A DNA stretch of 9,198 nucleotides, taken from contig JANZKD010000062.1 in NCBI GenBank assembly GCA_025061245.1, positions 1 to 9,198 of the forward strand, given 5' to 3'. Each line of letters begins with the position of its first letter. The stretch's first letter is position 1. Source of the stretch: Candidatus Culexmicrobium profundum (GTDB lineage: Archaea > Thermoproteota > Methanomethylicia > Culexarchaeales > Culexmicrobiaceae). Positions 5,757 to 9,198 of the stretch are shown in pieces. The position numbers were made by a program, and so were the translations under genes. The notes below the pieces were generated by a model that ran no database searches, was not told where the DNA came from, and worked only from the letters and a program-made list of their open reading frames with translations.

Positions 5757-7401
5757 CTAACTACTTTTACGCGACAATTTATAGTTTAAAGCCGCCTTAA
5801 CAAAGCCTAAGTAAGGCGGTGAAGGTCTTCCAGGCCTAGACTTAAACTCAGGATGAGACTGCGAACCTAAGAAGAAGGGGTGACCCTTCAACTCTATAAA
5901 TTCTATTCGCCTACCATCAGGGCTCCTACCAGAGAATATAAGTCCATAACGTTGAAGTATATCCCAATATGTGGGATTAACCTCATATCTATGGCGATGC
6001 CGCTCATAAATTATAGTTTTGCCATACAATTCATATACCAATGTTCCAGGCTCAATAACTATTGGATGAGCCCCAAGACGCATAGTTCCACCCTTCTCAA
6101 TAACACCTCTCTGCTCAGGCAGTAAATCTATAACTGGATTCGGAGTGTTAGGGTCATTCTCAGTGCTATTTGCATCCTCCAATCCAATCACATGACGTGC
6201 AAACTCTATAACTGCCATTTGAAAACCAAAGCAGATACCCAAAAATGGTATTTTATTTTCTCTAGCAAACTTTATAGCCAAAATCTTTCCCTCAGTCCCC
6301 CTAGGTCCAAATCCAGGGGGAATAAGAATACCATCATAATTACGAAGCAACTCTAATTCATCAGGCGACTCTTCAAATATCTCAGTTTCAATCCAGTCAA
6401 TATTAACCTTAGTTTTAATGGCAGCTCCAGCATGTCTCAAAGCCTCATTAATACTTATATATGCATCAGCAAGCTTAGCATACTTGCCACACATGGCAAT
6501 TTTAACTTCATACTCAGTATTCACAAAGGACTCAACTATCCTCCTCCACTCACTCCAATCAGGCTTAACAGCCTTTAAACCTAAACGTTCACAAATATAA
6601 TCACCCATACCCTGCCCATCCAAAATAAATGGAACCTTATAAACACAATCAACCGTATAGGAAGTGAAAACAGCATTCTCAGGAACGCTACCATACAATG
6701 CAATCTTACGCTTAGCTGCAGGCTCTAGAGGAACACTACATCTAGCAACAATGATATCAGGCTGAATACCGATTCTCCTCAATTCATTCACACTATGCTG
6801 GCAAGGCTTAGTCTTCTGCTCTCCAGTAACATCTAATATTGGAACCAAAGCTACATGTACGAAGAGTGTATTAGAGAAACCCTCCTCAAGCCTCATCTGC
6901 CTAATAGCCTCAAGAAAAGGTAAACTCTCAATATCACCAACAGTTCCACCAACCTCAACAATTACAATATCAACATTACTAATCTTACCTGCAAGGCGTA
7001 TTCGCCTTTTAATCTCATTAGTAATGTGAGGAACAACTTGAACACATGCCCCCAGATAATCACCTCTACGCTCCCGCTTAATGACAGTTAAATAAATCTG
7101 ACCAGTAGTGATATTGTTGTTTTTAGGCAAATTAATATTTAAGAAACGCTCATAATGCCCCAAATCTAAATCTATCTCCCCACCATCCTCAGTTATAAAC
7201 ACTTCACCATGCATATATGGATTCATAGTTCCAGCATCAACATTCAAATATGGATCAATCTTAACTGCAGTCACCTCATATCCTCTAACCTGTAGCATTT
7301 TGCCAATCGAAGCTGCAACAACACCTCTAGGGGGGAACCTACAAGTTCCCTTTCCCCACACTTGATAAAACTCCACCAGTAATGAAAATGTATTTTGTCA
7401 A
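5757..7401 (-). CDS. pyrG: CTP synthase, split by a predicted 25-nt intron (exons 7401-7352 and 7326-5757)
   Basis: The enzyme converts UTP to CTP using ATP and glutamine, the last step of de novo cytidine nucleotide synthesis. Exon 1 encodes MTKYIFITGGVLSSVG plus two bases of the next codon. Exon 2 completes that lysine codon and continues GVVAASIGKMLQVRGYEV. The joined product is 539 residues, normal for the family. The synthetase domain has the restored P-loop (SVGKG, K17), KIDPYLNVDAGTMNP, DLGHYERF (D71) and EVGGTVGDIES (E141). The glutaminase domain has PGFGPRGTEGK, GICFGFQ (Cys382 nucleophile) and SHPEF (H508, E510). The start is TTG 7401, with GAGGGG at 7414-7409. Read unspliced, exon 1 runs into a TAG within the 25 bases. 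Exon 2 alone stays open to a GTG at 7376, which gives a product without a P-loop. All other domains are intact, arguing against a pseudogene. The upstream neighbour is nadE, 59 bases away. Confidence 0.93.
7327..7351 (-). other. Predicted bulge-helix-bulge intron in pyrG pre-mRNA (25 nt)
   Basis: Reading leftward, GGGG (7357-7354, exon 1) pairs with CCCU (7332-7329), forming a 4-bp central helix with one G-U pair. The AAA bulge (7353-7351) lies between it and an internal hairpin of GGGAAC (7350-7345) and GUUCCC (7338-7333), with loop UUGUAG. The second 3-nt bulge is AGA (7328-7326). The archaeal splicing endonuclease cuts after the second base of each bulge, here 7352/7351 and 7327/7326. This removes 25 bases and rejoins GGGGAA to AGGUG, restoring the lysine and glycine codons of the P-loop. 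The outer helix is poor (a U-G pair, then mismatches, then CAA/UUG), so this is a relaxed motif. Structure and splice product are read directly from the sequence; actual splicing is inferred. Confidence 0.82.
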
Positions 7402-7408
7402 CACATCA

Positions 7409-7414
7409 CCCCTC
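7409..7414 (-). promoter_or_regulatory. Ribosome binding site that fixes the pyrG start
   Basis: GAGGGG stands seven bases before TTG 7401-7399, the codon that begins the canonical CTP synthase N-terminus MTKYIF. This places the true start 25 bases upstream of the GTG that opens the exon 2 frame, and so supports translation of exon 1. Confidence 0.75.
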
Positions 7415-7444
7415 ACTAACAAATTTTGTTTATACTAACAGTGA

Positions 7445-7453
7445 CATAAAAAA
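7445..7453 (-). promoter_or_regulatory. Weak candidate pyrG promoter
   Basis: In the 59-base gap after nadE, the minus strand has a T-rich TATA-like tract (GAATTTTTTATG), about 26 bases before a possible transcript start near 7423. That would leave a leader of about 20 bases with GAGGGG. The match to consensus is loose, and pyrG could equally be read through from nadE. Confidence 0.3.
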
Positions 7454-7460
7454 TTCACTA

Positions 7461-8258
7461 TTAATATGCAAATGCCTCTTGAGGTAAATATGCAATTGGA
7501 GGTAATTTTCGTTTATGCTGAGAACGCTCCACCATAGACTTAACTCTCAACACCAAATTTAATGAAACCTTCAATTTTTCCGAAATCTCAACTTCACTCA
7601 ACTTCTCATCCACTAATAAATGCAATATAGGATCCAAAACATCATAAGTTACACCTAACTCCTCCTCAGCCAAATGATCCTTCCACAACCTTGGACTACT
7701 AGGCTTACGTAAAATATTATCTGGAACATTAAGATACCTACCAAGCATTCTCACTTGAGTCTTATATAAATCACCTAAAGGCAAAATATCAACACCGCCA
7801 TCACCATACTTAGTAAAATATCCAATTAGAAGCTCACTCTTATCACCAGTTCCAACCACAAGTCTATTTTCCAAGTTTGCATAATAATAAAGGATACACA
7901 TCCTAATCCTAGCCCTCAAATTTCCACAGGGTACATTAGCTTCAAAACTAAAGTTTGGAAGCCTCCTCGAAAAAACCTTTACAATTGGATTAATATCAAT
8001 TACATGGTACTTGACATTAAAGTTCTCAGCAATCGCTATAGCATCATCAGTATCCTCACTAGGGGTAACCTCACTATCAGGCATAATTAAAGCTAAAATC
8101 CGATGAGACTTAAGAGCCCTAACACATAGATAAAAAGTTACAGTAGAATCAATACCTCCACTTAACCCTAAAACCACACCCTCAATTGGAGGATGAATAA
8201 AACTTCTAATGAAATTCACAATACTCCTAACCACAACAGAACCATTTATCCTCAACAA
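7461..8258 (-). CDS. nadE: NH3-dependent NAD+ synthetase
   Basis: The product amidates nicotinic acid adenine dinucleotide to NAD with ATP, the last step of NAD synthesis. At 265 residues it is the short form without a glutaminase domain, so it uses ammonia directly or from a partner. Visible motifs are the ATP-pyrophosphatase loop SGGIDS (33-38), GNLRARIRM (112-120), GTGDKSE (136-142), GYFTKYGDGG (146-155), PLGDLYKTQVR (160-170), EEELGVTYDVLD (198-209) and the terminal KRKLPP (249-254). The segment usually reading P-P/T-A-G-LW is PSSPRLW here (186-192), a modest variation in the substrate loop. The start is TTG 8258, with a GGGG stretch seven bases upstream. The frame is open further upstream, so the start is less sure than the family. 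It lies 55 bases after the phosphoesterase gene and ends in a double stop, TAATAG, before pyrG. Confidence 0.94.
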   Translation of the reverse strand: MLRINGSVVVRSIVNFIRSFIHPPIEGVVLGLSGGIDSTVTFYLCVRALKSHRILALIMPDSEVTPSEDTDDAIAIAENFNVKYHVIDINPIVKVFSRRLPNFSFEANVPCGNLRARIRMCILYYYANLENRLVVGTGDKSELLIGYFTKYGDGGVDILPLGDLYKTQVRMLGRYLNVPDNILRKPSSPRLWKDHLAEEELGVTYDVLDPILHLLVDEKLSEVEISEKLKVSLNLVLRVKSMVERSQHKRKLPPIAYLPQEAFAY

Positions 8259-8313
8259 CTCAAAGCCCCAAATAAAGTAGATTAAGCCTACATAAAATTT
8301 TAGTGAAAAACCA

Positions 8314-9072
8314 TCAAGAATTCCTCTTAAAGAAGCTCATCAAATCCATCTGCCTCTCAACCTTAAATGGCAATTCAAAAACAGTAATTCTCCCCAAGGC
8401 AGGTAGAGACACATTAAACACCACAGTGGAATCAAAATTAACTCTACTCACTTGAGATTTATGTGCATGACCATGAACAACCACGGTAGGCCTCCTAGAA
8501 ACTATTATCCTCTCAAGCCTCCTACAACCCATCTCAGGCCAAATATACCTAATCTCCCCAACAAGTGTCTTATAAGTCGGGGAATAATGGAGAAGAAGTA
8601 TTGAGAAATCAAAATTACCAGCCTCAGCAAGTAATCGATCAATCAGAGAAACCCTCTTCTCATATATCTCATGTATATTACTAACATTCTTCAACTGCCA
8701 CCTAGTAGGCCTATCTAAACTACCACGACTCCCAACAACATATAACTTAAAACCAGAAACGGTTAAATTAATTGAAGAATCATTAAGCCATATCACCTCA
8801 TCACCATAATCCCTCTCAAGTCTAGGTATAACCTCATCATACTCCTCATTACCAAAACAGGCAACAATAGGACCCCTATAAATCTCCCTAACAGCCTCAA
8901 CAACCCTACTAAATTCCTCAACCCTACCCCTCAAAATCATGTCTCCAGCAAAAAGGAAAAGATCAATGTCATTGGGTAGAAGTGAAAGAGCATCAATAAA
9001 TTGAGAAAGATACTTAGGTGAATGCACATCAGCTACTGCAGCAATCTTTAATTTAGGAGAAAAAGGACTCAT
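8314..9072 (-). CDS. Calcineurin-like metallophosphoesterase
   Basis: A 252-residue metal-dependent phosphoesterase, of the Icc-like kind common in archaea (COG2129-like, from memory). The metal-binding signatures occur in order: ADVHSP (D15, H17), FAGDMILRG (D44), CFGNEEYD (N75), LLHYSP (H162) and VHGHAHKS (H200, H202 and H204). The usual GNHD block reads GNEE, so the active-site histidine after Asn75 is replaced by Glu, as also happens in some family branches. The substrate cannot be told from sequence; members hydrolyse phosphodiesters or monoesters. There is no signal peptide, so it is cytosolic. ATG 9072 overlaps the stop of the preceding gene as ATGA, with GGAGGT at 9080-9075 unusually close to the start. 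This implies translational coupling. nadE follows after 55 bases. Confidence 0.9.
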   Translation of the reverse strand: MSPFSPKLKIAAVADVHSPKYLSQFIDALSLLPNDIDLFLFAGDMILRGRVEEFSRVVEAVREIYRGPIVACFGNEEYDEVIPRLERDYGDEVIWLNDSSINLTVSGFKLYVVGSRGSLDRPTRWQLKNVSNIHEIYEKRVSLIDRLLAEAGNFDFSILLLHYSPTYKTLVGEIRYIWPEMGCRRLERIIVSRRPTVVVHGHAHKSQVSRVNFDSTVVFNVSLPALGRITVFELPFKVERQMDLMSFFKRNS

Positions 9073-9198
9073 AAACCTCCACTAGCACTCTTTAATAATT
9101 CACTTAAAGGAGGCCCAAAGACTATACCCTCGCCAGGAACAATATCATAAGTGTAAATTGTCATGTCAATAGGAGTCCACCGCATCTTCCTAACATAG
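9069..9198 (-). CDS. C-terminal part of an unknown gene (truncated by window edge)
   Basis: The minus-strand frame is open from the right edge and ends at TGA 9071-9069, overlapping the phosphoesterase ATG by two bases (ATGA). The 42 visible residues include MRWTPIDMTIYTYDIVPGEG followed by IVFGPPLSELL, a tidy protein-like sequence with a Gly/Pro turn (VPGEG) and no low complexity. I do not recognise the family. A separate 38-residue protein starting at the internal ATG (9186-9184) is possible but less likely than a continuing gene. The overlap and the ribosome binding site inside its last codons place it in the same transcript as the phosphoesterase. Confidence 0.7.
   Translation of the reverse strand, partial: YVRKMRWTPIDMTIYTYDIVPGEGIVFGPPLSELLKSASGGL

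Noticed and set aside
7327..7351. Programmed ribosomal frameshift or small mobile insertion
   Set aside because: A frameshift alone would leave extra residues in the middle of the P-loop. The 25 bases have no flanking duplication beyond the two or three bases that make the junction ambiguous, and no terminal repeats of an element.
7321..7401. pyrG frame break as sequencing error or decayed gene
   Set aside because: A 25-base insertion is not a typical base-calling error, the rest of the gene is intact with all catalytic residues, and the inserted bases form a rule-conforming splice structure that restores the exact P-loop. It remains the main alternative and is testable by RNA.
1..9198. CRISPR array, tRNA/rRNA gene, insertion sequence or att site
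   Set aside because: No regularly spaced repeats, cloverleaf or rRNA-like sequence, transposase motifs or terminal inverted repeats were found; the coding density is that of an ordinary housekeeping region.

Overview
This is an AT-rich archaeal window carrying informational and housekeeping genes. The archaeal assignment rests on an Sm-like archaeal protein, the archaeal-type S-adenosylmethionine synthetase, a RIO2-type kinase with an N-terminal winged helix, a DUF460/COG2433-type RuvC-like protein, the short ammonia-type NAD synthetase, TATA boxes of the TTTAAATA kind and GGAGGTG-type ribosome binding sites. A TACK-type lineage would fit, but the window alone does not fix the phylum. Non-ATG starts are frequent: TTG for the LSm gene, nadE and pyrG, and GTG for the regulator.

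Layout. Positions 1-36 hold the probable end of an upstream gene, followed by the LSm gene (46-279, +). A convergent 138-residue protein of unknown function (337-753, -) is next. It diverges from metK (936-2156, +) across a 180-base promoter region. The 3' end of metK overlaps by 27 bp the end of a leftward pair, the DUF460 gene (2130-4202, -) and rio2 (4246-5121, -). A 249-base divergent promoter region (5122-5370) separates rio2 from a small ArsR-type regulator (5371-5679, +). From 5757 to the right edge all genes run leftward: an unknown partial gene, a metallophosphoesterase that overlaps it by ATGA, nadE and pyrG.

Main finding. The pyrG (CTP synthase) gene is not one continuous frame. 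Its N-terminal sequence, up to the P-loop, is encoded at 7401-7352. The rest is in another frame from 7326 to 5757. Between them lie exactly 25 bases (7351-7327) that fold with the flanks into a bulge-helix-bulge: a 3-nt AAA bulge, a 4-bp GGGG/CCCU helix, a 3-nt AGA bulge, and a 6-bp internal hairpin. Cutting after the second base of each bulge, as the archaeal tRNA-splicing endonuclease does, removes the 25 bases and restores SSVGKGVVAAS, the expected P-loop, in a 539-residue CTP synthase. I read this as an archaeal pre-mRNA intron inside the catalytic-lysine codon. Protein-coding introns of this type are rare in archaea; cbf5 is the classic case.

Secondary points. A 16-bp sequence is shared between the regulator's own promoter and the hypothetical/metK divergent region, a possible common operator or just a shared TATA context. 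The RIO2 and DUF460 genes look co-transcribed, which suggests a link to RNA or ribosome biogenesis. The right-hand genes cover nucleotide and cofactor metabolism (CTP and NAD synthesis) plus phosphoester hydrolysis.
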